This document shows positions 11,658 to 22,425 of a DNA stretch of 64,000 nucleotides, piece after piece. The stretch's first letter is position 1, and each line of letters starts with the position of its first letter. Below the pieces are notes generated by a model. The model worked only from the letters and a program-made list of their open reading frames with translations, was not told where the DNA came from and did no database searches. The translations under genes were made by a program, and so were the position numbers. Source of the DNA: Madurella fahalii (taxonomy: Eukaryota > Ascomycota > Sordariomycetes > Sordariales). The DNA is taken from positions 1,736,001 through 1,800,000 of the forward strand of contig CM056876.1 of assembly GCA_029876055.1 (NCBI GenBank), read 5' to 3'.

Positions 11658-12447
11658 TCACGAACCATTCACCTCGAGCTTCCCCTCCGTCTTCTCCAGA
11701 TAGGCCACCATATCCGCGATGGTGCAGACCTTGAGCCCCCACTTCCTCGCGAAGGCCACGCACGCCTCGCCGCGGAGCATGCCGGACTCCTCGCGGACGG
11801 CCTGGCCGGGGACCTCGGCGCCGTCATCCACCAACTCGCAAATCACCGCCGCGGGCTTCTTACCGGCCAGCCGGCACAGGTCCAGCGCGGCCTCGGTATG
11901 GCCCCTCCGCTGCCTCACGCCGCCCGGCCGCGCGCGCAGGGGGAAGACGTGGCCCGGCCGCCGGAAGCTCGCCGGGGTGGAGCGGTCGTCGGCGAGGGCG
12001 CGGCAGGCCAGGGCGCGGTCGTGCGCGCTGATGCCCGTGGTGACGGACGGGTCGGCGGCGTCGACGCTGACCGTGTAGGCGGTGGCGCGCGGGTCCTCGT
12101 TGTGCGCCACCATCTGCGGGAGGTCCAGGTCGAGGGTGCGCTGCGGGGGCAGGGGCGCGCAGATGAGGCCCGACGAGTGCCGGATCATGAAGGCCATTTG
12201 CTGCGGCGTGATGGACTCGGCCGCGATGATCAGGTCGGCCTCGTTCTCGCGCGACGGGTCGTCCAGGACGACTACGAAATGGCCGTCACCTGATGGGGTA
12301 AGGGGGTTAGTGGGAGAGAGAAGGGGGGGGGGGGGGTTGAACAGGGCGGGAGCCTGGGAGAAGGGGCGTACGGAAGGCCTGAATTGTATCGGGGATGCTG
12401 TCGAACTGTGAGGCGTCGATTACGCCCGAGGAGACGGTGGAAGGCAT
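11658..12447 (-). CDS. RIB3: 3,4-dihydroxy-2-butanone 4-phosphate synthase
   Basis: Two exons, 12447-12372 and 12289-11658, join at phase 1 for 235 aa. Exon 1 is MPSTVSSGVIDASQFDSIPD and on to QAF. Exon 2 carries the conserved DDPSRENEADL, HSSGLICAPL, DAADPSVTTGISAHDRA, RPGHVFPLRARPGG and RRGHTEAALDL blocks. The acidic and His residues that bind the metal and ribulose 5-phosphate lie in these blocks. The enzyme converts ribulose 5-phosphate to the four-carbon unit used for the lumazine ring in riboflavin synthesis. The first intron contains a run of 12 or more G residues near 12326. Length is normal. It is divergent from COQ3. Confidence 0.95.
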
Positions 12448-13271
12448 GCTTGTGACGGTAGATTAGGGGGTGTACTGTTGTTGTCTGCGACGGGTTGAAC
12501 GACGGGGCGTTGGCGGGGTAGGGCGTGTTTTGTCGCCTTGCGAGGGGCCGGGAAAAAAAAATAGTTATGCTTTCAATTGGGATTGCGGTTGCGACTTCGG
12601 CCGGCAGGGTCTTGGATAGATTACTCAGCCGTCTGGTGTCCGGTGGGATGGTGTTTCGACTTGATATAATCGAGGCCTTGTCCGCCTCGTCTCCACGGAA
12701 CAGGAGAGGGATTGGCAGAGTCAGATGCCAGGCAGAGGCCGAGTAAACCGGCAACTTGAGAAAACACCCCGGCCTGAGTGGGGAACCGAGTGCCGAAGGC
12801 GCGGCCTGGCTGCTGTCGTTCGGGCCTTAACCTGATTTCAGCACTTGGGACTAGCGGCAACCGCGGGACGACGACAAAGACATTACCAACTGTGCATCTC
12901 TTCTTACATAAACTGCCAATTGCACGTCCCGATCTATCAATTGATGACCAGCGCTGACAAACACCACGCTGATGCATCCGCCGAGCTCGCTCGGCTATCG
13001 CCTTATCCGTGATCGCCGGGGTCGCAGGCGAGGATTCCAGGTTTCCTTGCAGGCCGCGGGGCATCGGCGACATTCTTGCGGGGCAAGGGTTCCGAGACGC
13101 TAGAATTGTTCTAGAACCCGGCCCTTCGGAGCAGACAGAACCCTGCAGATGCACCCTTGCGGCAGCGCGCGGCCAATTCCCAAAGGAAAAAGTTCCGGGC
13201 CGATGCTCACTCCTCCCGCACGGCACGGGAAGCGGTGTCACCGAGAACGCCAAATCGTCCCAAGACCCAAA
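12448..13271. other. Divergent intergenic region RIB3 / COQ3
   Basis: 824 bp lie between divergent starts and hold the promoters of both genes. The several open frames here are not convincing; the frame entering COQ3 from 13149 uses an upstream ATG that would precede the mitochondrial presequence. Confidence 0.5.
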
Positions 13272-14201
13272 ATGCGGCCGTCACTAAGACGAGTAACGGC
13301 CGTCCTCCGGCCCGGCCGGCCAACTGTCCGTCTCCGGGGAGCCTCGCAATTCATCGCCCGGCTACCGTTCCTACGGCATCTCAGCACAACCACCCCATCG
13401 CCATCCTCGTCTCCGAGCCGCTCCCCCTCCTCCGTCAACGCGACCGAAATCTCCCACTTCTCCGCCCTCGCCTCCTCCTGGTGGGACCCACACGGCCCAT
13501 CGCGGCCCCTCCACCTCATGAACCCGCTCCGACACGACTTCATCCGCGCCTGCCTGTCCTCTTCTTCCTCTTCCTCCTCCGCCTCCTCCACCGCAACCGA
13601 CCCGAACCAGCTGCACTACCTCGACATCGGCTGCGGGGGCGGCATCTTTGCCGAGTCCGCCGCGCGCCTGCCCACGACGGCCTCGGTGACGGCCATCGAC
13701 CCTTCGCCGGCCATCCTCGCCGTGGCGCGCGCCCACGCCAAGCGCGACCCGTCGCTGCGGGCGAAGCTGCGCTACCTCGGCGAGACGGTCGAGTCGCTGC
13801 CCCTGCCGGCGGAGGAAGGGGGGGGTGGCGGGTACGATGTGGTCTCGTTGTTCGAGGTGGTCGAGCACGTCGATTACCCGGCACAGTTCCTGGACCGCGT
13901 GGGCGAGTTCGTCAGGCCCGGCGGCTGGCTCGTCATGAGCACCATCGCGCGCACCTGGACGAGCTGGGTCGTGACGAACCTGGTGGCCGAGGACCTGCTC
14001 GGGGTCGTGCCCAAGGGGACGCATGACTGGGCCAAGTATGTGAATGCCGAGGAGCTGCAAGAGTATTTCCGCCGGAAGGGAGGGCGGTGGGGGGATATCA
14101 GGGTCATGGGGGTGGTGTACGTGCCTGGGCTTGGGTGGAGGGAGGTGAGGGGGAGTGAGAAGGTGGGAAATTACTTCCTGGGGGTGCAGAGGGTTGGCTG
14201 A
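13272..14201 (+). CDS. COQ3: Ubiquinone biosynthesis O-methyltransferase, mitochondrial
   Basis: An intronless frame of 309 aa from the ATG at 13272. The start MRPSLRRVTAVLRPGRPTVR is a typical Arg-rich mitochondrial presequence. SAM-binding motif I is LDIGCGGGIF at about residues 117-126, followed by VTAIDPSP, YDVVSLFEVVEHV and FVRPGGWLVMSTI. The Coq3 signatures WWDPHG, LHLMNPLRHDFI and NYFLGVQR are also present. It methylates the hydroxyl groups of the polyprenyl-benzoate intermediates in coenzyme Q synthesis at the matrix side of the inner membrane. A poly-Ser insert at about 96-107 precedes the Rossmann fold. It converges on the next gene with only about 137 bp between stops. Confidence 0.93.
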   Translation: MRPSLRRVTAVLRPGRPTVRLRGASQFIARLPFLRHLSTTTPSPSSSPSRSPSSVNATEISHFSALASSWWDPHGPSRPLHLMNPLRHDFIRACLSSSSSSSSASSTATDPNQLHYLDIGCGGGIFAESAARLPTTASVTAIDPSPAILAVARAHAKRDPSLRAKLRYLGETVESLPLPAEEGGGGGYDVVSLFEVVEHVDYPAQFLDRVGEFVRPGGWLVMSTIARTWTSWVVTNLVAEDLLGVVPKGTHDWAKYVNAEELQEYFRRKGGRWGDIRVMGVVYVPGLGWREVRGSEKVGNYFLGVQRVG

Positions 14202-14338
14202 AGGATAGGGAGATGAGGAAGGGGTCGCACTTGTATTATTTGATGTACAAAAATAGCTTTGGTACGATAGGATGCTAGGATGGGGTCATGGCATGGATAC
14301 GAGTGATATATGTTCGTATGTGCGGGTTTGTAGAATTT

Positions 14339-16094
14339 CTACCCTAACCTAACGGTGCGCCACAACCTCAGACACTCCTGCAGATCCATGGACAAGGTGC
14401 CTTCCAGCGCTGTCGTGGTATCCTTGATCATGGCCACCAGCAGCGTCGCATACGCAAACGTCGTCTGGTCGTCCTGCAGAGTGGTCAAGTCCGACTTGCG
14501 CATGCCTCCGTTCTCAGCCCAAGCCTTCCACAGATCCAGCATCCGACAGAGCGCCGAAGCAAACTGGCCGTCGAGAACCATCCGGTGAAGCAATGTTCCC
14601 ACGGTTTCTCTCAGTCCTGAATCGGCAGGCACTGCGCCCGCCTTCTTCAGCCAAGCAAGATTGTGCTCCGCCACCAGTTTGGTGTCCCACTTGGGGCTTT
14701 GCAATGCCTCCATCATGCGAGTTTCTTTGCGCTGCTTTTCGAGCCGTAATTGCTCACGCACTGCTCGGGTTAGTCTGCTGCGTCCCAGGAGCGAGAAGAG
14801 ACCGCTTTAACTTACTATCCTGCATCCGCTGCTCAGTCTCCCTCATCATCCTCTCCGTCACAGCCCGCGCCTTCTGCGCCGGCGGCAGATTTGCCTCGGC
14901 AGCCATCGCCGCGCGCTGCTCGTGGTTTCTCCTGGTGAACTGCTCCATTCGCACGATGTGGTCACTATCGTACTTGGTCGCCCAATCGGGGGTAGCCGAC
15001 TCTTCGACAACGCCTAACAGAACCAGAACGCCGCAGGGCACCGTCTCCTTGCGCGAAAAGTTGAGGATGTCGTCCGGGATCTTGTAGTTCCACAAGATAG
15101 TCTGGCTTGTGGTTCCGTAGGCGGTCACGGCACTAGCGAACCAAGCACCGTCCGACCTCCCGGGCCGCACCCGGATGTGGTCGATATACATGCTGTCGAG
15201 TTGGAGGGTGCTCTGCAGCTGCTCCTGCTGGCACAATGCTGTCACGATGCCGTCGATGGAGATCTGGCAGAGGATGGGTACTCTCGAGCTGGATACCCCA
15301 CGTTGTTGCGCTGAATCGAAAGACTTTTTTTGCAGACTGGAGGAATCGTCCCGGGCAGGTTCCGAGCTTCCCTCTGGTGCTGCTGCAGCTCCTCCTGCTG
15401 CTGATTTGCAGTCCTCGCCAGATTCCGCCTGTCTAACGTCCTCAGACGGCGGCAAGCGCACCCAGTACGGAGGCAGGTGAGAGTAGTCGCGCGTCGTCCA
15501 AGGCCCCGACCAAGTGACAGCTAGACTCAGATGCCCATCGGAGCCATCCAGTGGCGCAAGTGTCAACGCCTTCTCCTTACCGTCGGGCGACAGCATCAGC
15601 GCGCAGCCCACGGGCGTCCACAACCCCGTCGAGCGCAGGAGGCGCCATCCTTGGGGATCGGGCACGGCGCCGAGGTCAAGCAGGTAGCAAATGAGCTCGT
15701 CAAAGGCGACCTCGACCTGGGGCTGCCTGAGCTGATCGGCATACTCGACACGCTGCGTGTTGAGACCAATGACATTCGTCCGCCAGTTGAACGTGGTCCA
15801 GCTGCCGCCGGGGATGCTGGACGGGTGGCGCGAGAGGGTCCAGTACTCGGCGCGGTCGGTGAAGCGGTCCCAGGGCCGGACGGCGTAACGGGGCAGCTCG
15901 ACTTCGATGACGCGGTTGACGACGTCGCTGCGCGTGAGGGCCGTGAGCTTGCTGTGCCGGAGCATGCGCTTGATGCGCGAGAGCGCCGTTAGCGTCACAG
16001 CTGTGTTGTACAAGATTGGCAGCACCCCGAGCACGGCGAGCGGCACGCCAATGTATGTGATCACATCTGTCGCCGTGTGCCCCGACTCGGACAT
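14339..16094 (-). CDS. Unrecognised fungal protein with N-terminal membrane segment
   Basis: Two exons, 16094-14816 and 14760-14339, join at phase 1 for 566 aa. The donor is GTAAGT and the acceptor follows a CTAAC branch site. I start at the ATG MSESGHTATDV; the open frame extends to a TTG ten codons upstream but without an ATG. Residues about 10-35 form a hydrophobic segment (VITYIGVPLAVLGVLPILYN) that may be a membrane anchor or signal anchor. A globular part follows with WTLSRHPSSIPGGSW, then a disordered Ser/Ala/Gln stretch, another globular part, and a helical C-terminus with likely coiled coil (RMMRETEQRMQD, REQLRLEKQRKE). It resembles lineage-restricted fungal hypothetical proteins. 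I can assign no function. Confidence 0.8.
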
Positions 16095-16439
16095 GGCTAC
16101 GGTGGTTGAAGGCGCAGGACTCAATCAGGAAACCCTAGGGAGATCAAGTGCAGCAGAGCTGGCGCACCGGGGGCGCAGACCATTTTATCGATGGCATCCC
16201 GGGCGCCACTCAGCCCCTTGTGACCTTACTTTAATGAGGTGGTGAGTGTGCCTTGGGTGCCTGAATGACAGGCTGCAAGCTGCACCAATATCCATGGAAT
16301 CCGGCCGCTTGGTGCCGCAAGTTTTAGGGCGAATCACATAGTGTGAGGCCCCCACTCGGCTGCTACTGTAGCTCAGGTAGTGCCACTTCGGACTGCTGAG
16401 GCATCTTGCTCTCCTATACGTAAATATAGATTTAAGATA

Positions 16440-16570
16440 CTTCAAACAGTCAGGGAAAAAAGCAATTTCTTATCCATATATCTCCTTCTCTTTTCCATCT
16501 CTTCTCTCTCTTCAATTTTTTTTTTCTTTCTTACATTCAGAACCACTCATATCGAGAGCTACATCGTAAT
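16440..16570 (+). promoter_or_regulatory. Pyrimidine-rich tract, possible promoter
   Basis: A long C/T-rich stretch with a run of about ten T residues near 16520 resembles the CT-rich initiator regions of expressed fungal genes. It precedes the small frame at 16660 and may also be part of the 5' flank shared with the divergent gene ending at 16094. Confidence 0.35.
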
Positions 16571-16659
16571 GCTACCTACCTTACCTTGGGTATCTTGTTT
16601 GCAAGACCTCCCGCAGACCGTACCGCATTCTTGCGCTATAACACGAGTCGCCTCACAAC

Positions 16660-16941
16660 ATGGCGCCGTACCCAGATACACCAGAGTTCTGGCGCGTTAC
16701 CAGGCTCGAGAAGCAGCTGAAGGCACTGGAGGACACAGTTCTCAGCGACCAGGCGCTTGCGACCATGGGCATTTGCAGAGCGCCGCAACTCGACATCGAC
16801 CATCCGGATGCTGCAGACACCTGGCCCGTTTCCGTCCGGTCACTTCCCGATACTAGCGAGCTCCGGGCGGTCATTGCTGAGAGCGAAAGGGAAGTCCCGA
16901 GTTGGTTTCACTGTCTGTCCGCGAGAACGCGAGCACGTTGA
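16660..16941 (+). CDS. Small 93-aa hypothetical protein
   Basis: The frame starts MAPYPDTPEFWRV and reads as a plausible soluble helical protein (LEKQLKALEDTVL, ELRAVIAESERE). The pyrimidine-rich tract upstream supports a real transcript. No domain is recognised. It could be a truncated gene or the first exon of a longer one; I found no convincing downstream exon. An antisense frame overlaps it. Confidence 0.4.
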   Translation: MAPYPDTPEFWRVTRLEKQLKALEDTVLSDQALATMGICRAPQLDIDHPDAADTWPVSVRSLPDTSELRAVIAESEREVPSWFHCLSARTRAR

Positions 16942-17932
16942 CGTGAGATGCTCTTTCTGAGCCATTCATTGGTACAAATGTTTGCGCACCCAAGTAGTTC
17001 TCGTCCACCACCTGTACCCTTCTGGTGAACCAGAATGGAACGGTAATGGCACCTCCCAGCCAAGCAACATAGCCGGCAACATGACAAGTGCTCAAGGTGG
17101 GAAAGACACTTCCCGCGGGCCATCCACGCTCGAAAGAGATACTTTCAACCAAAGCAACACCACTAACCTCCCCATGAGAACATGATAACCCTTGCAACAA
17201 CCGACTCCCAGGCTCATATTCAACATCCATGGCCACACAGCGATTCACCTACTTAGGACGCGGGTGCAGATGTGGCAATGATGGTGATGGTAGTTTCATA
17301 TTGGATGTATACAATGCAACGGATGGGGAACGGACTATTTACCAATATTTGGCGTTAGATGTTGAGGCGTTACTAGCTCCCTTTACTTCATAATAGTTGG
17401 TTTCATCACGCAATCACACAGCAACTTGCCACCCGCGTTGACAGATCCCGCCCCAAAGCCAATGCATTCTCCGACATTTAATCGTCCCGACAAAGAGGAA
17501 TTCTCATGTGTAATCTCTCATGCCCTGTACAAACACCAAATTTCAAGCCACTGTTGACGTCTTAGAAATCATGCCTTTACGCCAGTGCTGAGAGAACGCG
17601 GGATGATACGTCATCTTGCAATCTGCAACAAGGGTCTACTGGCTACTGCTTAAATTACTAACTCCATGGGCAGTCTCTTCCTCTTCTCGTGCGTCACTAG
17701 ACAGGTCCGAGCAACGCCCTGTGTATATGTATCCGTCCAGGATCATAGGTTGGTTGCTTGGATCATAGAAGGGTGCAGTTTTTTGCAGCCATTCTCTGTT
17801 CGGTGGCTACCATTCTCTGCGGAGATATGATGGGACTACAGCTGACATTCTTGCATGCCAAGTAAAACTCCATAGACCGGAAGAGAAATATTCAACCTGG
17901 CCACAATATGCTCCTCCATCACCTTTGGAGAA
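16942..17932. other. Gene-poor stretch
   Basis: About 1 kb with no recognisable coding sequence, RNA gene or repeat. Short open frames on both strands lack codon or protein character. Confidence 0.5.
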
Positions 17933-18786
17933 TCAGAGCTGTATTGGTTCTGGACCACCAACTCGCAACTTTGTGTACCCCCGGAACGTCACCCACTCTT
18001 TCTTTCGAACCGGCGTGTCCAGCAGTATGCCACTGTCCAGCCTATGCTGTTCACCGAGCATAACCACCAAGTCCCGTTCGCTTAACCACATTTCCCCATC
18101 TGCGTTAAGATCGTGGCAACAAGTACTGGTCATGAAAGCGTATGAAGCTTGGCGGTTATCTGCTCCAGGTTGTGCGTGCAAAGACCACTTCTGGCCCGCC
18201 CTATATATGATAATGAGTTTACCGCGATAGATATCACTGACATTCCTTTTGCTCGGCCCAAAGCACTCGGCGACCGCTCTCGTACGGCAATCGGAAGTTA
18301 CATGAGGATAGAGGTCAGCTACTCGAATAGTTCAATATTGAGAACTTACCGGTTGATAATCGCAAAGATACAAAGGGGGGAATATGCTGGCTAACCTTGG
18401 GTTACTTCATTTATGAGAGTGCCCTTTGCCCGGAAAGCAAAATACCCCTCCGTATCCATGGTATCCTTTGGCACGCCGTCGAGGAAACTCCAGCTAAACT
18501 CGACGAGTTCTCCAACAGCCTGAAGGCCATTAGGCATTTTGATGTATGCCTTTTCACCACACTGGTCTTGGGTAATACGGGTATGGTGGACATGTGGGGG
18601 TCGGGGTTTATCTTGATAGAGAGACTGCCTTAGTGCGCCGACTCATTTCTTCGCAAGTAGGGCGCGTACCGGGTCAATTATCGGCCCTTGACGGCCATTT
18701 GCCCCGTATGCCGACACTTCCAGTATCACTCCCAAGAGGCACATGATGCTGAAACTCACGTCCACGGGTTGAGAAGAGTTGCGCAT
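17933..18786 (-). CDS. Three-exon unknown protein, possibly secreted, with an EF-hand-like loop
   Basis: No single frame shows this gene, but three pieces join with consistent phases: 18786-18670, 18624-18396 and 18318-17933, giving 243 aa. Intron 1 has donor GTACGC, a CACTAAG branch site and a GCAG acceptor (45 nt, phase 0). Intron 2 has donor GTTAGC and acceptor GTAG (77 nt, phase 1). The N-terminus has a short hydrophobic segment (MCLLGVILEVSAYGA) that could be a signal peptide. Exon 3 holds CRTRAVAEC and CCHDLNADGE; the DLNADGE piece matches the D-x-N-x-D-G-E pattern of calcium-binding loops. An in-frame stop lies six codons beyond LINEV if intron 2 is not removed. I do not recognise the family. 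The start is uncertain (MRNSS at 18786 or MCLLG at 18744). Confidence 0.55.
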
Positions 18787-19659
18787 GACAGCAGCGGGCC
18801 AGATGGCGCTTTTACACAGTGCCGGTGAGTCGAGCAAACCCCGGTGGTGGCTAAAAGAGCGTAGATGTGAACATGTGCCTCGATTGGCCCTAGAACCACA
18901 ATGATTCCTATTGGAAGCTCCCCGCCGGCTGCACATTTTGAATTCAGGATGGTTGGCTTACCACTCACTCGGTTTCAGCCCTCGGCTCCAGCCTCAGCGA
19001 GGACAAGCTCGAGCCATGCCTGCAGAGCCCCGATAGCCGCTGCAAGACATCAATGGTAGGACCAGCTACTCGAGGGAGAATACAAGCTGTATTATAAGCA
19101 ATTCAATTCGCGAGTTGGAGCACCGGTGAGACCGAGCTACACAAGAGAAAGACGGGAGCCCTTGAGTCTCAGGTCACGGTGGGGCAAGAAATCAAAATCC
19201 AAAAGACTCGGACGCCAGACGCCCAACGAGGACCGTGCTTGTGGAAGCCGCCCACCAGTCGACTCTTACCACTTTTGTAGGCGTACCTCAGCACTACTCA
19301 TCTTGAAAAATTGTGAAAAGGACCATTTTATATAGGGCCGGTAGGTTTTTGCAGTATATGATCACTGAGCAGTACCCAGGAGCTTCAGTCTACCTTAGTT
19401 TCGAGACTGCCGAGGCTAAGGTAGCGACCCAAGGGACCCGATGTTGTTAATCTTGTTGAGAGTAGGGTTAGCTAATTAGCATCATGTACAGGGCGCGGGA
19501 ATGGATGGCAAGGAGGCGGATGACCCTATAGAAGCTGGACCCTCTGTTCCGGAGAGGCTATGCCTCGTCGACGAGGATCCGATTAAATTGGAAATCGTTA
19601 ATGGGTAGCGAAATTACGTAATGCTTAATAAGATTTGTTCCCTCCGGATTGTACGATCT

Positions 19660-19990
19660 TTCAGGTACTGTACTTGAATCTTGCTTCACAGCCTTCTGCT
19701 TTTGAGCAGCCGGGGTAGCATCGACAGCCTGGCCATCCTCATCGGACTCCTCATCGTTATCAGCGTCCCTGCCAGCCGCCTTCCGCTGTAAAGCAACTTT
19801 AGCCTTGTATTTGGCTTTACTCTTCGCCTCTTGCCCTTTTAGGTCTCCTTGGTCAGCTTAACCTCTTTACGTTTCTTCTCCTTACGTCTCAGATAGCTCA
19901 TCTCTGCTTCCTCATCATATGGCCCTCTCCTCCATAGTAGCGAGATGCTTCCCATTTGCCAAGACCTTCAAGATTTTGTTAGCAAGGGCA
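19660..19990 (-). pseudogene. Possible coding remnant, basic/acidic C-terminal tail
   Basis: The minus strand reads a highly charged sequence (RRKEKKRKEVKLTKE, then AKSKAKYKAKVALQRKAAG, then DADNDEESDEDGQ) with at least one frame change and stop. This looks like the tail of a nuclear or transposase-type protein that has decayed. The family cannot be named. Confidence 0.3.
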
Positions 19991-20142
19991 GGTGTGATGT
20001 GCAGCTGGCCGTTCTTGACTGACACTCATCTTTAAGAGGCTATTTAAGTTATTCCATGGTTCTCAACTTCGCCCGTCGATGGGGTTCCGCGTTGATGAGG
20101 TCGAGGTTCCAGGGTTCCTTAATGGCGACGTTGTTGTTGTAA

Positions 20143-20345
20143 TCGAGCACCCCAATTCTAGGTCTGCTCGAGAACTTCGAGTAGATCTTGCAGTCGAGCA
20201 TCCCTTTTCTAGGTCTGCTCGAGGACTTCGAGTAGACCCTGCAGTCGAGTATCCCCGTTCCGAGTCCGCTCAGAACCGTGAGTATACTTCGTGATCGAGT
20301 GGCCCTTTATCCGGACTACTCGCAATTCGCGAGTAGTCCCTCTAA
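20143..20345 (+). repeat. 51-bp tandem repeat, about four units
   Basis: Units begin TCGAG at 20143, 20194, 20245 and 20295, the last diverged. They contain CTCGAGNACTTCGAGTAG, itself rich in CTCGAG-type palindromes. In one frame this gives a 17-residue repeat (EHPxSRSARxLRVD). The period is a multiple of three, so a coding origin is possible, but no gene can be built around it. Confidence 0.7.
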
Positions 20346-21034
20346 TCAAACAAACCATGACATGGCCACGGTAGAGTTATGAGCATAAACTGGCCGTTTG
20401 AGAGCAAGGGCATCGAGGTCATTGTAACAACCCTCGAACGACATAGAGATACAGTGTCCGCGGCCCTTACTATCGACAACATGTATACTGCCGCCTCTTT
20501 CCGTTTAATGTCCCTAAGCTAAGACGGTCCACAGGGCCCAGGTCCTTGATATCAGCCAGACCCTGGCTTTCTCCAAACTTCCGATTACGAAAGATGCATC
20601 CTTCGACTCTCATGTCGACGAGCACGACGCGCGATGCCACTCCGAAACCCGAGTTGTTCTCAGCCAACAGATAATAAAGTGGGCAGATTATCCGCAAAGG
20701 GAGTGCATCTTCTAGCTGGACGGTATGGCAGGCACGAGGAAGCCTACAATATCACGCATGATCGCGCAATCGTTCGCCGATAACGAAGACCTTGGGACCA
20801 GCTTCTTCTAGAGAGAGGCGGGAAATACGCGTCCTAAACCCGGACATCATCGTCATGGCCAATGGCACGGATACACAAAGTAGAAAAGACTGCAGTCTTC
20901 GACCAAAGTGTCGCAGTGATTTTTCTGAGATAGGTTGCTTTCATTGCAAAATCCTCAAGTCGTTGAGTTTCCCAAGTCTTGTTTTACTCGGCTTGAGATA
21001 AGATCTATACCAATAATAGACCAACGGTAAGTTT

Positions 21035-21566
21035 TTACTGCGAACCTTTGTTTGTAAAGTTGTAGTACGATCGCTCGCGTACGATCTTCCACCCACGCAC
21101 AGCTCCATCTGATAAGCTCCCATCCCATTGTGCACCTTCACCCTCCCATCTCCACCAAAACAGTGAGACGCCAACTAAGCGCAGTGTCTCCCCAGCTTTG
21201 AGGCCTGCGTGGGGAAGGTCTATCACAGCTTCTCCCTCGCATCTCATCTCGGAAGCCACAAACTCCGGCGTGAACCCCGTTGTCTTCGGCTCGGTGATGC
21301 GGAACGTTGGCATGGCGGAGTACGCTTGGGTGTAGAACTCGCGTATCGCCTCGATACCCTCGCGAGAAACACCATTCACTTTGTGATGTCATGTTAGCTG
21401 GGTCTCATTACCGAGTCAAAGGTTCAGCTTCCGTACCGACGTCGGTGAAGACGGCGTCCTTCGCGTGCCATGACATGAGCGCATCGACATCGCGCTTTTC
21501 CGATGCTTCCCGTAGGCTCGCTAAACGGGCTTCGATCAGAGCTTGAATTGCCTCTTGACTATGCAT
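21035..21566 (-). CDS. NTF2/SnoaL-like fold protein
   Basis: Two exons, 21566-21437 and 21378-21035, join at phase 1 for 157 aa. The donor is GTACGG; the acceptor is AAAG. The start MHSQEAIQALIEARLASLRE is followed by RDVDALMSWHAKDAVFTDV, the helix-and-pocket opening typical of SnoaL/DUF4440-type proteins. The second exon gives IEAIREFYTQAYSAMP, a central beta sheet and a GWKIVRERSYYNF end. Members are small cone-shaped enzymes or ligand-binding proteins (cyclases, isomerases, dehydratases); the substrate is not predictable. Length is normal for the family. The acceptor is non-consensus but the join restores the fold. Confidence 0.75.
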
Positions 21567-22017
21567 ATCGTTATGATCGCAACTGAATGTTGTCGTTGTA
21601 CCAGGTTATTTGTTCTTTGAGAACTGGCTACTAGTATTTGCAGCTCCCACTGCAGCCTAAACTTTGAGTGTGTCATCGCACTCGACATAAGTTTACCCCT
21701 CCCCCGCTCTGCCCCGCCTTGCGTTCTGCCTCGCGTATTCTTTCACCTATCATCGACAAGTGCGAAGAAAAGGTGTGTTGATTGTTGTCCTGTCTAAGTA
21801 GTGTTGGCAAGATGGCCATACTTAAGGAGCAAAAATGGATCCGCGTAAAATCCAGCCCCCCGGGCGTCATCCCTGCGACCGCCTTCTTCTAATCAGAGGG
21901 CCAAGATCCCTGGGGACAGTTTTCCCCAACTCATTACAGGCCTGCGAAGACCTGGAAAAATTTACGGACTGCTCATTTTACGGACATTTTCCCTCCTTTT
22001 CTCCCTCTATACTTCAA

Positions 22018-22243
22018 AATGCCGTGTCAACGGCGTGTTCAACGGGCCTCCCAGGACCACTTTTGCAGTAGATGCCGCGAATATCGTCCCGTTAGCCAGT
22101 TTCGACTTCGCCCGAACGGTGCACCTTACACGACCCGTATGAACTACAGCCGTGCTGCACCTCGGCATCGGTCTGCGGCACTTGTAGACGCGGTTATAAC
22201 GTTATGTACACGGCCTTTTGTTGTAGGTGAGCCTCTTGGTTAG
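22018..22243 (+). pseudogene. Remnant with treble-clef-like CxxC motif
   Basis: The frame reads FCSRCREYRPVSQFRLRP then NGAPYTTRMNYS. This fits a C-x2-C ... T-C-x2-C zinc motif whose second Cys pair has become Arg and Tyr, both single transitions (CGT from TGT, TAC from TGC). Such motifs occur in fungal repeat-associated proteins. The rest of the frame is not recognisable. Confidence 0.3.
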
Positions 22244-22334
22244 CTTCCTTTAACAGGCATTGAGTCTGTTACGGCCCATGATCCTAGATCTGTAACTGGG
22301 TTGATCCGGATCACTGTGATCTGCATAAACGGAC

Positions 22335-22425
22335 CACTGTAGCCCGTATCTATATACCCGTTTCAGAGCCCGGATCTTTATGCCCGGACCCGTATCCTTG
22401 TGCCCAGATCCCAGAGATCCAACGT
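22335..22425 (+). repeat. Diverged short repeats (CCCGKATC motif)
   Basis: The motif CCCGTATC/CCCGGATC followed by T-rich spacers (TATATACCCG, TTTATGCCCG, CTTGTGCCCA) recurs every 17-20 bp, about four times. Function is unknown. Confidence 0.4.

Larger units (their letters stand above)
18787..21034. other. Gene-poor stretch with repeat and possible coding remnants
   Basis: This contains a possible coding remnant at about 19660-19990 (-), a 51-bp tandem repeat at 20143-20345 and a protein-like frame at 20470-20697 (-). That last frame reads LLAENNSGFGVASRVVL and continues for about 50 residues, but stops flank it and no family is recognised. Otherwise I see nothing. Confidence 0.4.

Noticed and set aside
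18396..18650. First read as a cupin fragment because of PPHVHHT
   Set aside because: Downstream residues do not follow the cupin pattern and the segment splices cleanly into a different, unknown protein.
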